Source: Mucilaginibacter sp.
GTDB taxonomy: Bacteria; Bacteroidota; Bacteroidia; Sphingobacteriales; Sphingobacteriaceae
Direction: 5' to 3'
Assembly: GCF_028288185.1 (NCBI RefSeq)
Contig: NZ_JAQBOF010000028.1
Span: 62,001 to 126,000 of the forward strand
DNA length: 64,000 nt
Below are positions 26,156 through 35,473 of this stretch, one piece after another. Position 1 is the first letter of the stretch. The number at the start of each line of letters is the position of its first letter. Both the position numbers and the translations under genes were made by a program. The notes beneath the pieces are model-generated. The model saw only the letters and a program-made list of their open reading frames with translations, made no database searches and was not told the DNA's origin.

Positions 26156-26629
26156 TTATTCGCCCGATGCTTCTAATATAGTTTGTAAAAGTGTTAACGA
26201 TACCCTGAAATCCGTCAGCTTTATTCTTTCAAAATAAGGTTTTAACATTGGTATAATTCCCTGCTGTTTTGCTAATATCAAAATACCTAAAGTTCCTGTA
26301 TATTTTAGATTTAATTGGGACGCCAGGTTTCTTCCTTTTAAGTCGTCTAGTATTAGTAAAGGCGATGATAATTCCATTGCAAGAGCAATTGCACTAGCTT
26401 CACCAATATCTACTTTTTCTGCATAATTGGCTAGCAATGTTCTATCACTCACAGTTCGTATTTGTATCCATTTGGGTAATGGCTTGCCAAATTCGTGAGC
26501 AATTTCTGTAGTAGTAAGAATATTAGAATAAAGTTTATTCAGAATTGGAAATGCGTCAATTTTATTGAGAAGAATAAAACAACTGGTATCAGTAATTACT
26601 GCATACTCATTTTGAAATTCGTGCGACAT
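26156..26629 (-). CDS. DUF3368 PIN-domain protein (toxin-like)
   Basis: 157 residues of PIN fold. Acidic residues expected for Mg-dependent RNase activity are present: TDTSCFILLNK near the start, TEIAHEFGKPLP, DIGEASAIALAMEL and LILDDLKGR. DUF3368 proteins pair with UPF0175 proteins as candidate type II toxin-antitoxin systems. The upstream UPF0175 gene overlaps this one by 23 bases, which fits tight coupling. No activity has been shown here; a non-toxic regulatory nuclease is possible. Confidence 0.88.
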   Translation of the reverse strand: MSHEFQNEYAVITDTSCFILLNKIDAFPILNKLYSNILTTTEIAHEFGKPLPKWIQIRTVSDRTLLANYAEKVDIGEASAIALAMELSSPLLILDDLKGRNLASQLNLKYTGTLGILILAKQQGIIPMLKPYFERIKLTDFRVSLTLLQTILEASGE

Positions 26630-26840
26630 CAGCCATTACATCTTCAAAAGAATAATTAATATAATTAACACCATAATCGGCCAAAATATCTGCAAAGGTT
26701 TGCTTAGTTAAGCTGGCCATATCTGCTGCCTGGCCTAATGATAATTTACCAGACTCGTATAATTTAGCTGCTAAAAAACGTACAGTATCGCTATGGTTTT
26801 CTTCCAGAAAATCAGGAACCTCAAGTGTTATTGTAGTCAT
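26607..26840 (-). CDS. UPF0175 family antitoxin-like protein
   Basis: 77 residues: a beta-strand start TITLEVPDF, then a helix-turn-helix-like region (LSLGQAADMASLTKQTFADILADYGVNY, described at about residues 33-60). This is the UPF0175 pattern, which commonly precedes a DUF3368 PIN gene. Proteins of this class may bind DNA and the partner. The C-terminus overlaps the next start by 23 bases. Confidence 0.88.
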   Translation of the reverse strand: MTTITLEVPDFLEENHSDTVRFLAAKLYESGKLSLGQAADMASLTKQTFADILADYGVNYINYSFEDVMADVARISK

Positions 26841-26878
26841 GCCATTAAATATTTAATAATATAAATATACACAATAAT

Positions 26879-27451
26879 TTATGAAAGCTTGAAATTTGGC
26901 CAATACTTCCAAAATATCCACCCGAACAAAAGCCCCACCAAAGTACCATAAATTGCCCCTGCGGTTACATCAATAGGATAATGCACCCCAACATATACTT
27001 GTGCAAAACAAATAGCCGCGGCCCACAATAACGTTGCAGGTAATACCCATTTATAACGTTTATAAAATACGATGGATAAGCAAACAGCTATAGCAAAATG
27101 GTCACTGGCATGGGTAGAGGGGAAGCTGTAGCCAGTGCCACACGGCACACGGCTTACTATTGTTGCAGCCATTGCAGGGTCATTACAGGGGCGTACCCGT
27201 TTGTAAAATGATTTAATAATGGTAGCACTACCAAAATCGGCCAGGCCAAATGTTAAGGCCAGTAATACAATGATTATTAGCCCCTGCTTTTTGTATCGCC
27301 AAAGGCAAAAAATAAAAATGAAAACATAAAGCGGTATCCATACCAGGCGATTGCGTAAAATAGGCATCAGCACATCAAAAAACGTGTTGCCAAAGTCGTG
27401 GTTAATGATGTGGAACAAGTGCCGGTCAAGTTGCAGAAGATAATCGGGCAT
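26879..27451 (-). CDS. PAP2 family phosphatase, membrane-bound
   Basis: 190 residues with about five membrane helices. The three phosphatase motifs are present: KSFYKRVRPC, PSTHASDHFA (PSTH in place of the more usual PSGH), and the C-terminal YVGVHYPIDV with its catalytic His and Asp. Substrates could be undecaprenyl pyrophosphate or phosphatidate. It is transcribed alone, divergent from glmM. Confidence 0.9.
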   Translation of the reverse strand: MPDYLLQLDRHLFHIINHDFGNTFFDVLMPILRNRLVWIPLYVFIFIFCLWRYKKQGLIIIVLLALTFGLADFGSATIIKSFYKRVRPCNDPAMAATIVSRVPCGTGYSFPSTHASDHFAIAVCLSIVFYKRYKWVLPATLLWAAAICFAQVYVGVHYPIDVTAGAIYGTLVGLLFGWIFWKYWPNFKLS

Positions 27452-27604
27452 GGGCGTTTAAAGTAAAGTGTAAATATAAACTAAGATTCTTAGGATTAGA
27501 AGATTTTAAGATAATAGATAGATATGATTTATTTAAGTGATTTTTAAATCAAAAAAATCACAGGATACGGTAAATCGAGGTTCAAACTAGTGGATAAATA
27601 TCCT

Positions 27605-27612
27605 TACTTTTG
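27605..27612 (+). promoter_or_regulatory. -7 box of glmM
   Basis: TACTTTTG matches TAnnTTTG and ends 23 bases before the start codon of glmM; the -33 region is weak. Confidence 0.45.
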
Positions 27613-27635
27613 CGGTATAATTAATAGTAAGAATT

Positions 27636-29024
27636 TTGACATTAATAAAATCAATTTCGGGTATACGTGGCACCATTGGGGGCGCGGCTGGTGATGGTTT
27701 AACGCCATTGGATATTGTAAAATTCACTTCGGCTTATGGTGCCTGGGCCGTTAAAAAAACCGGTATAAAAAAGATAGTTCTCGGTCGTGATGCGCGTATA
27801 TCGGGCAGCATGGTTAATAACTTGGTTACGGGTACTTTAATGGGCTTGGGTATTGATGTGGTTGATATTGGCTTGTCTACCACACCAACGGTCGAGATCG
27901 CCGTGCCTTTAGAAAAAGCTGCCGGAGGGATCATCCTTACCGCCAGCCATAACCCCAAACAATGGAACGCCCTTAAATTATTAAATGCAGACGGCGAATT
28001 TATTAATGATGCCGATGGTAAAGAGGTTTTAGAAATTGCCGAAAGCAGCGCTTTTAGCTACGCTGATGTTAACGCTTTAGGTAAAGTGAGATTTGATGAT
28101 AGCTATCTGCAAAAACACATAGACCAGATATTGGCCCTGACATTGGTTGATGTCAATGCCATAACCAAAGCAAACTTTAAGGTAGTTATTGATTGCGTAA
28201 ACTCTACCGGTGGCATATTTGTACCTGCTTTATTGGAAGCCTTAGGTGTAAAAACCGTACATAAATTATTTTGTGAGCCTGATGGCGAGTTTCCGCATAA
28301 CCCGGAGCCTTTGCCGGAAAATTTAGTAGCATTATCAAAAGAAGTATTGAGCAAAAATGCCAGTTTGGGCATAGCTGTCGATCCGGATGTTGACCGTCTT
28401 TGCTTTGTTTGTGAGGATGGCAATATGTTTGGCGAGGAGTATACGCTGGTTGCTGTTGCTGATTATATCCTGAAAAACAATAAAGGTAATACGGTCTCTA
28501 ACTTATCGTCAACTCGTGCGCTGCGCGATGTTACTGAGGATGCTGGTGGCGAATACCATGCTTCCGCTGTAGGCGAGGTTAACGTGGTTAATAAAATGAA
28601 AGAAGTAAACGCTGTTATAGGTGGCGAAGGTAACGGCGGGGTCATCTATCCTGAACTCCATTATGGCCGTGATGCTTTAGCCGGAATAGCTTTATTTTTA
28701 ACGCACCTGGCTAAATATGGCAAATCGATATCGCAATTACGCCAATCATATCCAGGTTATTTTATCTCAAAAAATAAGATCACACTTACACCTGAGATGG
28801 ATATTGACGCATTATTGTTAAAGGTTGAGGATAAATACAAAGACCAGCCACATTCAACTATAGACGGGCTTAAAATAGAGTTTGATAAACAATGGGTACA
28901 TTTACGCCGTTCGAACACGGAGCCGATAATCCGTATCTACTCCGAAGGTGATTCTGAAACAGTAGCCAACAATTTGGCCAATAAGATCATCGCAGACATA
29001 AAGGAAATTTTACAACTACGCTAA
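27636..29024 (+). CDS. glmM: phosphoglucosamine mutase
   Basis: 462 residues starting from a TTG codon (no ATG fits before the conserved LIKSISGIRGTIGG). The phosphoserine loop TASHNP places the catalytic serine at residue 104. The metal loop DPDVDR is at about 249-254, the sugar-binding loop GGEGNGGV near residue 330, and the phosphate-binding RRSNTEPIIRIY is near the end. This converts glucosamine-6-P to glucosamine-1-P for peptidoglycan and LPS. Phosphomannomutase activity cannot be fully excluded. A -7 box sits at 27605-27612. Confidence 0.93.
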   Translation: MTLIKSISGIRGTIGGAAGDGLTPLDIVKFTSAYGAWAVKKTGIKKIVLGRDARISGSMVNNLVTGTLMGLGIDVVDIGLSTTPTVEIAVPLEKAAGGIILTASHNPKQWNALKLLNADGEFINDADGKEVLEIAESSAFSYADVNALGKVRFDDSYLQKHIDQILALTLVDVNAITKANFKVVIDCVNSTGGIFVPALLEALGVKTVHKLFCEPDGEFPHNPEPLPENLVALSKEVLSKNASLGIAVDPDVDRLCFVCEDGNMFGEEYTLVAVADYILKNNKGNTVSNLSSTRALRDVTEDAGGEYHASAVGEVNVVNKMKEVNAVIGGEGNGGVIYPELHYGRDALAGIALFLTHLAKYGKSISQLRQSYPGYFISKNKITLTPEMDIDALLLKVEDKYKDQPHSTIDGLKIEFDKQWVHLRRSNTEPIIRIYSEGDSETVANNLANKIIADIKEILQLR

Positions 29025-29105
29025 ATTATTGGATTATTGAATTAAGGAATTATTGATTTTTCAGTTAATTCATTAATTCAATAACTCATTAATTCAATAA
29101 TTAAT
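29025..29105. repeat. A+T-rich word-type inverted repeat between glmM and cysteine desulfurase
   Basis: Left words GGATTATTGAATTAAGG and AATTATTGA pair imperfectly with the right words TCAATAACTCATTAATTC and AATAATTAATTA. The element fills the space between two rightward genes and may shape their co-transcription. Confidence 0.5.
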
Positions 29106-29111
29106 TAACTG

Positions 29112-30248
29112 ATGAGGGTATACCTTGATAATGCTGCTACAACACCGTTGGATGCAGAAGTGATGAAAGCTATGTGTACGGTAATGGAAAACAATTACGG
29201 TAATCCATCATCTATCCATGCGTATGGCCGTGAGGCGAGGGCATTGATAGAGAAATCGCGCAAAACAATAGCTAACCTGCTGCATACTTCGCCTGCCGAG
29301 ATCTTTTTTACCAGCAGCGGCACCGAAGCCGATAATACCGCTATCCGCTGCGGAATTGTGGATAATAACATTACCCATGCTATAACTACCAGCATAGAGC
29401 ATCACGCGGTTATCCATACGCTGGAGGCCATGCAAAAAGCCGGTACTATCAAATTGAGCTTTGTTAATATTGATAGCAAAGGCAATATAGATTATGCCCA
29501 TTTAGAGCAATTATTGCAGGACAACGAACGCAGCTTTGTATCGTTAATGCACGCTAATAACGAGATAGGTACCCTTACCGATATTGAAAGGGTGGGAGAT
29601 ATTTGTGAGCAATACAATGCCATTTTTCATTGCGATACGGTGCAAACCATGGGGCATTTCCCGCATGATCTGACAAAGCTTAAAGTCCATTTTTTAGTAT
29701 GTGCGGCGCATAAATTCCACGGACCTAAAGGGGTGGGGTTTCTGCACATCAACCATAAAATAAAAATTAAACCATTAATATACGGGGGGTCGCAAGAGCG
29801 TAATATGCGTGGAGGTACCGAGAATGTTTACGGTATTGTGGGCCTGGCTAAAGCATTGGAGTTGGCTTATGCCGATATGGAACAGCATAGGGCATATATT
29901 CAAGGTTTGAAATCTTATATGAAAGGTCAGCTAATTGAAAACATACCCGGTGTTTTATTTAATGGCGAAACGGATGAAGCTAAAAGCCTGTATACGGTAC
30001 TAAACGTTTCGTTCCCGGAAACAGACATGGCCGATATGTTATTGTTTAACCTGGACATTGCCGGTATATCCGCGTCTGGCGGCAGTGCCTGCAGTTCGGG
30101 TACAGATATTGGCTCGCACGTGCTTACCGGCATTGGCGCCAGCAGTACCAGGCCATCGGTTCGTTTTTCCTTCTCTAAGTATAATACTAAGGACGAGATT
30201 GACTTTGTGGTAAACAAAGTGCGCGAGTTGTTTGCGGTGAACGCGTAG
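29112..30248 (+). CDS. cysteine desulfurase (NifS/IscS family)
   Basis: 378 residues starting MRVYLDNAATTPLDAEV. The PLP lysine is K201 in CAAHKFHGPKG, the histidine loop THAITTSIEHHAV is near residue 97, and the catalytic cysteine is C327 in the flexible SGGSACSSGTD loop. It liberates sulfur from cysteine for Fe-S clusters or thio-modification. No iscU or fdx gene is adjacent, so a housekeeping or tRNA-thiolation role is equally likely. Confidence 0.94.
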   Translation: MRVYLDNAATTPLDAEVMKAMCTVMENNYGNPSSIHAYGREARALIEKSRKTIANLLHTSPAEIFFTSSGTEADNTAIRCGIVDNNITHAITTSIEHHAVIHTLEAMQKAGTIKLSFVNIDSKGNIDYAHLEQLLQDNERSFVSLMHANNEIGTLTDIERVGDICEQYNAIFHCDTVQTMGHFPHDLTKLKVHFLVCAAHKFHGPKGVGFLHINHKIKIKPLIYGGSQERNMRGGTENVYGIVGLAKALELAYADMEQHRAYIQGLKSYMKGQLIENIPGVLFNGETDEAKSLYTVLNVSFPETDMADMLLFNLDIAGISASGGSACSSGTDIGSHVLTGIGASSTRPSVRFSFSKYNTKDEIDFVVNKVRELFAVNA

Positions 30249-30362
30249 TACCAACCACATCATTGCTTCTTTCTTTACAGCATTGACGCTATATTATTTT
30301 TTTTCTTTTAAACATTGGCACGTTTATAGCTATTATTTAATTACTAATTAAATAATAGACCT

Positions 30363-30626
30363 ATGAAAACGAATAATCAAAATTCCGAAAAAGGTAATAA
30401 AAAGCATCAATCAGAGCAAGAAGGTTCGGGTTATGCCCCACAACGTGAGCAGCAACAGCATAATAAAGGTAACGAGGCTTCGTATAGCGAGCAAAATGAT
30501 GTTACTCCACCAAACCACAAAGATTTTCCGGTAGTTGGGCCTGGCAAAACAGATTTTGAAAGCCGACCGCAAGCTCGCAGGACTGCACGTATGGTAGGCC
30601 ATGAGCCGGGTACAGAAGGTATATAA
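30363..30626 (+). CDS. hypothetical small disordered hydrophilic protein
   Basis: 87 residues, no family recognised. It starts MKTNNQNSEKGNKK, is rich in Gln, Asn, Lys and Glu and without hydrophobic segments, and ends in a segment with FESRPQARRTARMVGHEP. The composition is that of a disordered, heat-stable protein. A shorter gene with the same start pattern follows at 30696, so the two may be diverged copies. Confidence 0.6.
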   Translation: MKTNNQNSEKGNKKHQSEQEGSGYAPQREQQQHNKGNEASYSEQNDVTPPNHKDFPVVGPGKTDFESRPQARRTARMVGHEPGTEGI

Positions 30627-30649
30627 ACAAGGTAGTCTATTTTCTTAAC

Positions 30650-30679
30650 AAGAAGGACATCTAAAAAAATGGCCTTCTT
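30650..30679 (+). terminator. hairpin between the two small disordered genes
   Basis: AAGAAGGACAT and ATGGCCTTCTT pair with one mismatch around an A-rich loop. There is no T-run; it may be an attenuator. Confidence 0.4.
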
Positions 30680-30695
30680 ACTTAAAACTAAAATC

Positions 30696-30860
30696 ATGAA
30701 AACCAATGATCAAAGTCCTCAAAGCAACATTCAGCCTAAAGGAAACATTAAACAACAGCAGGTTAACGAGCCTAAAAAAGATCAAAATACATCAGGCAAA
30801 AAACCTGTATTCATAAAAGATATGCCACCAATTGATGGTGCCAGAATAGGAATTATTTAA
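30696..30860 (+). CDS. hypothetical small disordered protein, similar start to its neighbour
   Basis: 54 residues from the ATG at 30696 (an in-frame ATG at 30669 would begin inside the hairpin). It begins MKTNDQSPQSN, like MKTNNQN of the gene upstream, and is rich in Gln, Lys and Pro. No family recognised. Its coding status rests on the shared start and composition. Confidence 0.5.
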   Translation: MKTNDQSPQSNIQPKGNIKQQQVNEPKKDQNTSGKKPVFIKDMPPIDGARIGII

Positions 30861-30876
30861 TAATAGAATATTATAA

Positions 30877-30911
30877 AAAATGGCCGTACACTTTAAATGC
30901 ACGGCCATTTT
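30877..30911. terminator. bidirectional intrinsic terminator
   Basis: AAAATGGCCGT and ACGGCCATTTT form an 11-bp stem between the convergent small gene (+) and accD (-). Confidence 0.85.
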
Positions 30912-30929
30912 GTTTATGGTTATAATATC

Positions 30930-31775
30930 TTAATTCTTCATCATCTTTAAAAAGGCGGCCAGCTCTGCTTTCATTTCGCGGCGATCTACTATGAAATCAA
31001 GGAAACCGTGCTCCTGCACAAACTCTGCAGTTTGGAAGCCTTTTGGCAGGTCCTTTTTAATAGTCTCTTTAATGACCCTTGGACCGGCAAAACCTATTAA
31101 TGCGCCCGGCTCGGCAATATTAATATCGCCCAGCATAGCGTATGATGCTGTTACACCACCGGTAGTAGGGTCTGTTAATAAAGATATATAAGGGACTTTA
31201 GCTTGCGATAATAAAGCTAGTTTGGCTGATGTTTTAGCCATTTGCATTAAGGAGAATGCAGCTTCCATCATCCGTGCGCCACCTGATTTGGATATCATCA
31301 GGAAAGGTACTTTATGCTCAATACAGTAATCAATGCTACGGGCAATTTTTTCTCCTACGACAGACCCCATCGACCCGCCTATGAAGGTAAAATCCATACA
31401 GGCAATTACCAGGTCCTGTCCGTCAATTTTACCAACCCCGGCACGTATGGCATCTTTTAACCCGGTTTTAAATTGGGTTTCAACCAGCCTGTCGGTATAT
31501 TTTTTTGTATCTGTAAAATTCAGTGGGTCGCCTGATACAAGGTCAGGAAATAATTCAGTAAACTCATTATTGTCAAACAATACAGAAAAGTATTCTTTTG
31601 ATCCTATACGCAGGTGGAACCCGCAGTAATGACAAACGTATTGATTTTCAACCTGCTCAGAATAATGTAAAGGTTTCTTACATTGAGGGCACTTGTTCCA
31701 GATCCCGTCAGGGGTTTCCTTCTTCTCCTCAGTAGTCGTAATTATCCCTTTTAATTCACGTTTAAACCACGCCAT
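30930..31775 (-). CDS. accD: acetyl-CoA carboxylase carboxyltransferase subunit beta
   Basis: 281 residues from the ATG at 31775, where the conserved [10 protein letters not shown] begins; an upstream in-frame start at 31877 would add 34 unrelated residues. The zinc ribbon uses C29, C32, C48 and C51. The carboxyltransferase core includes [28 protein letters not shown] and [18 protein letters not shown]. With AccA it transfers carboxylate to acetyl-CoA for fatty acid synthesis. accA is not in the window. Confidence 0.96.
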   Translation of the reverse strand: MAWFKRELKGIITTTEEKKETPDGIWNKCPQCKKPLHYSEQVENQYVCHYCGFHLRIGSKEYFSVLFDNNEFTELFPDLVSGDPLNFTDTKKYTDRLVETQFKTGLKDAIRAGVGKIDGQDLVIACMDFTFIGGSMGSVVGEKIARSIDYCIEHKVPFLMISKSGGARMMEAAFSLMQMAKTSAKLALLSQAKVPYISLLTDPTTGGVTASYAMLGDINIAEPGALIGFAGPRVIKETIKKDLPKGFQTAEFVQEHGFLDFIVDRREMKAELAAFLKMMKN

Positions 31776-31949
31776 ATCTATGTCTAGCTCTTTCAATATA
31801 TTGCAAAGAAACGAAAAAAGTTTCGAATGGTTTGCGGTTTGGTTGTAAAAGTTGCAGACAAGATCAATCACCGTCATTTAACCTGGCAAATATTAACCAA
31901 TAAACCGTTGTGAAAAAATATTGAATAAAAAATAAAAAATATTGAATTA

Positions 31950-31964
31950 TTATGTACTACATAA
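31950..31964. promoter_or_regulatory. GntR-type operator palindrome 1 (SusC/SusD promoter)
   Basis: TTATGTACTACATAA is a perfect 7-1-7 inverted repeat. Its centre, TGTA-C-TACA, fits the yGTM-N-KACr pattern of GntR-family operators. It lies 13-27 bases upstream of the -7 box, over the -33 position. Confidence 0.7.
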
Positions 31965-31976
31965 CAACTTAATATA

Positions 31977-31984
31977 TACTTTTG
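31977..31984 (+). promoter_or_regulatory. -7 box of the SusC/SusD operon
   Basis: TACTTTTG matches TAnnTTTG. The transcript would have a leader of about 110 bases that includes the second palindrome. Confidence 0.55.
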
Positions 31985-32068
31985 TTTAACGGCTTCTCTA
32001 GTCGCACAAAACCAATTATTTTTTACCCTAAACAAATTATTGATCTGTTGATGATCTTTTATTTTAAA

Positions 32069-32083
32069 TTATGTAGTACATAA
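32069..32083. promoter_or_regulatory. GntR-type operator palindrome 2 (SusC/SusD leader)
   Basis: TTATGTAGTACATAA, the exact reverse complement of the site at 31950-31964, 119 bases away. It ends 17 bases before the SusC start codon. Confidence 0.7.
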
Positions 32084-32100
32084 CTACTAAAAAACAAACT

Positions 32101-35100
32101 ATGAGAAAAAAAGTTTTTTATTTGTTACTGCTGGCAATATGTTTTGCCATTGGTAAAGTAAATGCACAATCAAATGCATTTTCAGTCTCCGGTGTGGTCA
32201 CAGACGGAACCAAAAACGAGGTGCTACCAGGTGTAAGTGTGCTTGTAAAAGGTACAACGATAGGCGCTGTTACAGATGTAAACGGCAAGTTTACTTTAAA
32301 CGCGCCGTCATCAACCGCTACTTTGGTGTTTTCATTTATAGGATATGACAATACCGAAATAGCGCTTAATGGTAACGCAAATTTAAAGATCACACTTAAC
32401 GAAAACGCCAAAGCATTACAAGAAGTTGTGGTAGTTGGCTACTCACAACAAACTAAAGACAAAAATACGGCGGCAGTATCTAAGCTTGATCAAAAGCAAC
32501 TCATCAACACCGCAAACCCAAGCCCGCTGGCGGCCATACAGGGTAAAATTGCAGGTGTGTCTATACCATTAAACAATGGTCAGCCTGGTTCGGCTCCTGT
32601 AAATATTATTATTCGCGGCGGTTCAAAACCAAACGTTTATGGACAGGGCACGGGTAATACAGGTGGTGTACCTTACCTCAACTCGGACGGGTCGAGCCCA
32701 TTGGTGGTTGTCGATGGGGTTTTCAGGACGCTTAATGATCTTAACCCAGATGACATCGAATCGTTACAGGTAATGAAAGATGCAGCATCTACAGCAATTT
32801 ATGGTGCCCGTGGTGCAAACGGCGTAATTGTAGTAAAAACAAAAAGCGGCAAGTTTGGATCGGGCAAGGCAAACATAACTTTTAACTACCGCACCAATCG
32901 CGAGGTTGCCACTGGTATGGAAAAGTATATGTCGGCCGCGCAGTACATCGCTTTGGCGCGTATTACAGTAAAGAATACCTCTGATCCGTTAGATAAAAAT
33001 GCTTTCCTTAATAATGCCGGCTATTCTGCAGGTACAAAAGTTTATACCGCTAAAGGCCAATATGGCAATGCAATATATACCACGGCATTGTATGATAATA
33101 TTGTGGCTATTGAAGGGCAGTCCTATGTAGATAATCTTATAGCTAAAGGCTGGCAAACAATGGACGACCCGGTTAATCCAGGCTCAAAACTTTTGTTTGA
33201 CGACAATCACTACCAGGACTTGTTATGGAACACCGGTGTTACTAACAACTATAATTTAGGAATTGATGGCGGCAGTGAGGTTGCAAGTTATAATATATCA
33301 TTTAACCACATTAACCAGGCAGGTACTTTTGTAGGCACCAATTACAAACGCTACAGCGCGTTAGGCAATTTTAGCTTTAAAGCCAGCAATAATGTGCAGG
33401 TAAATGCTATGTTTAACTATCAAAATATATTGCCAAACTACGTTGATGGTTATACAAATGATATAGTAAGGGCAACGCGTATTACGCCACTAATACGATT
33501 GTTTAAAGACGATGGCACACCAACTACTGGCGAGCTGCTTACCGTGCGTAACCGTTTCCACACCTTAGCGTATGATAATAATGATATATCAACTGAAAGG
33601 TTGGTATCAAAATTTGATCTGGACTGGAACATTGTAAAAGGTTTACATTATAGGCCGGCGGTATCATATTTGGTTAGTGATGCTAAAACAATTTTTTCAA
33701 GGAAAGCATTTCCTGACCCCATACAATTTGCAACAAGCCGTTTAAAAACAGAAAATCAAAACAACACCCGTCAATTAATGATCGATCAGATATTGCAGTA
33801 TGATTATAATTTAAAAGACGATCATCATTTTATGATTTTGGGTGGTTTTAACTATACCCGCAATACCGGTAACGTAATAGATATCGGCTCGCAAAGAGGG
33901 ACTAATGATTATATCACCACCATAAGCGAGCCGCCATTAACTACGGTTAACGGTACAACAGTAACTAATGTAACTAATTTCTCCACTTCGTTAAGCGAAA
34001 CCAGGTCGGCTAGTTTTTTTGGACAATTTGGGTATGATTACAAAGCTAAATACTTGTTAAACGCTGTTATAAGGCGCGATGGTTTTTCAAATTTTGCACC
34101 GGGTAACAGATACGCGACTTTCCCTTCGGCATCAATAGGGTGGAACGTTTATAAAGAAAATTTCTGGAAAGTAAATAACATAGTAAGCACGTTTAAGCTG
34201 CGTGCCAGCCGCGGAGCGGCAGGTTCTAACGACTTAAGCTATACCGATACTTATGGGGGGTATAATGCTACGGTTTATGATCAGCTTTCGGGCATCCAGC
34301 GGGCTAACTTATCAAACCCTAATTTAAAATGGGAAACCACGCAAACTACTGATATAGCTGTTGACGCGGGCTTTTTTAAAGATCGAATTACGCTAACAGT
34401 TGATTATTATAACCGGTTAACAAAAGACAGGCTCGACTCAAAACCACTACCGGCCGAAGCACCTTTTTCTTCAATTATATTCAACAACGGCTCATTACAA
34501 AACAGGGGTATTGAGATTGAGTTGCAGGCAAGTGTACTGCGCACCAAAGATTTTAGATGGAACACCAATTTCTCTTATGCTTATAACTCGCAAAAAATAA
34601 TATCGTTGCCAAATAACGGGCGCCTTAAAAACAGACAAGGCGGCGGCGTAATTGCCGACCCGGTTACAGGCAAAGATATAGAAGTTGGCGGCTTAGCAGA
34701 AGGCGAGCGCCCATACGGTTATTATGCATGGCAGGTGGTAAAAGTATTCTCTACCGATGCAGAAGCCGCAGCCTGGAGTGCCACACATAAAGACCTGGCA
34801 TCAACCACAGCCGGATTAGCTATTGGTAAAAAAGCCGGCGACTACCAGTTTGAAGACGTTAATAACGATGGCGTAATTGATACAAAGGATTTAAAATTTA
34901 TGGGTTATAAAACGCCAAACGTTATCGGCGGTATGCAAAATACGTTCAATTACAAAGCGTTTACGCTGCGTTTTAATGTCGACTTTGCATTGGGCCATGT
35001 AATATCAAACGGTAACCTGGCGCGTTCATTAGGACAGGGAAGGGCCTATAATGAAGGCGCGCCTATTGAAGCGTTAGGTAATGATATCTGGCAAAAACCA

Positions 35101-35460
35101 GGCGATGAGGGTAAAAAATATGCCCGTTTCTCTTTTGGTGATGCCGATGTTGGCCAAAAAAATTTCGTAAGGCAGGCTGCTGCTGATGTGGGTACCGGCA
35201 GTGCTTATTCATCTGACGTTTCAACAATGATAAGTAAGGGCGATTTCCTGGCTTTCAGGGAACTTTATTTAAGCTATGATTTTTCGAAGAAACTTTTAAA
35301 TAAGATCAAATCGACCGGATTAACCTTGTTTGTTAGTGCAACTAATCTTGGTTACCTCACTGCCTACAAGGGCCAAAATCCCGAAAGCTATGTAGGTTTT
35401 GATCCGGGGGGGTATCCGCGGCCAAGGCAATATACATTTGGCGCTTCATTGAAATTTTAA
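32101..35460 (+). CDS. SusC/RagA family TonB-linked outer membrane protein
   Basis: 1119 residues. Signal peptide at 1-23, then a carboxypeptidase-regulatory-like domain (about 28-110: SGVVTDGTKNEVLPGVSV, VTDVNGKFTLNAP), a plug domain (about 115-245: QEVVVVGYSQQ, then ATSIYGARGANG-type motif AAIYGARGANGVIVV), and a long 22-strand-type barrel that ends in a terminal phenylalanine (TFGASLKF). There is no STN domain, so control is by local operators rather than FecR. It forms a nutrient-uptake complex with the SusD gene 13 bases downstream. No enzyme gene is near to reveal the substrate. Confidence 0.97.
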   Translation: MRKKVFYLLLLAICFAIGKVNAQSNAFSVSGVVTDGTKNEVLPGVSVLVKGTTIGAVTDVNGKFTLNAPSSTATLVFSFIGYDNTEIALNGNANLKITLNENAKALQEVVVVGYSQQTKDKNTAAVSKLDQKQLINTANPSPLAAIQGKIAGVSIPLNNGQPGSAPVNIIIRGGSKPNVYGQGTGNTGGVPYLNSDGSSPLVVVDGVFRTLNDLNPDDIESLQVMKDAASTAIYGARGANGVIVVKTKSGKFGSGKANITFNYRTNREVATGMEKYMSAAQYIALARITVKNTSDPLDKNAFLNNAGYSAGTKVYTAKGQYGNAIYTTALYDNIVAIEGQSYVDNLIAKGWQTMDDPVNPGSKLLFDDNHYQDLLWNTGVTNNYNLGIDGGSEVASYNISFNHINQAGTFVGTNYKRYSALGNFSFKASNNVQVNAMFNYQNILPNYVDGYTNDIVRATRITPLIRLFKDDGTPTTGELLTVRNRFHTLAYDNNDISTERLVSKFDLDWNIVKGLHYRPAVSYLVSDAKTIFSRKAFPDPIQFATSRLKTENQNNTRQLMIDQILQYDYNLKDDHHFMILGGFNYTRNTGNVIDIGSQRGTNDYITTISEPPLTTVNGTTVTNVTNFSTSLSETRSASFFGQFGYDYKAKYLLNAVIRRDGFSNFAPGNRYATFPSASIGWNVYKENFWKVNNIVSTFKLRASRGAAGSNDLSYTDTYGGYNATVYDQLSGIQRANLSNPNLKWETTQTTDIAVDAGFFKDRITLTVDYYNRLTKDRLDSKPLPAEAPFSSIIFNNGSLQNRGIEIELQASVLRTKDFRWNTNFSYAYNSQKIISLPNNGRLKNRQGGGVIADPVTGKDIEVGGLAEGERPYGYYAWQVVKVFSTDAEAAAWSATHKDLASTTAGLAIGKKAGDYQFEDVNNDGVIDTKDLKFMGYKTPNVIGGMQNTFNYKAFTLRFNVDFALGHVISNGNLARSLGQGRAYNEGAPIEALGNDIWQKPGDEGKKYARFSFGDADVGQKNFVRQAAADVGTGSAYSSDVSTMISKGDFLAFRELYLSYDFSKKLLNKIKSTGLTLFVSATNLGYLTAYKGQNPESYVGFDPGGYPRPRQYTFGASLKF

Positions 35461-35473
35461 TCCTAAAAAAACC

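Noticed and set aside
31776..31877. N-terminal extension of accD
   Set aside because: The conserved AccD start AWFKRELKG follows the ATG at 31775; the extension is unrelated sequence.
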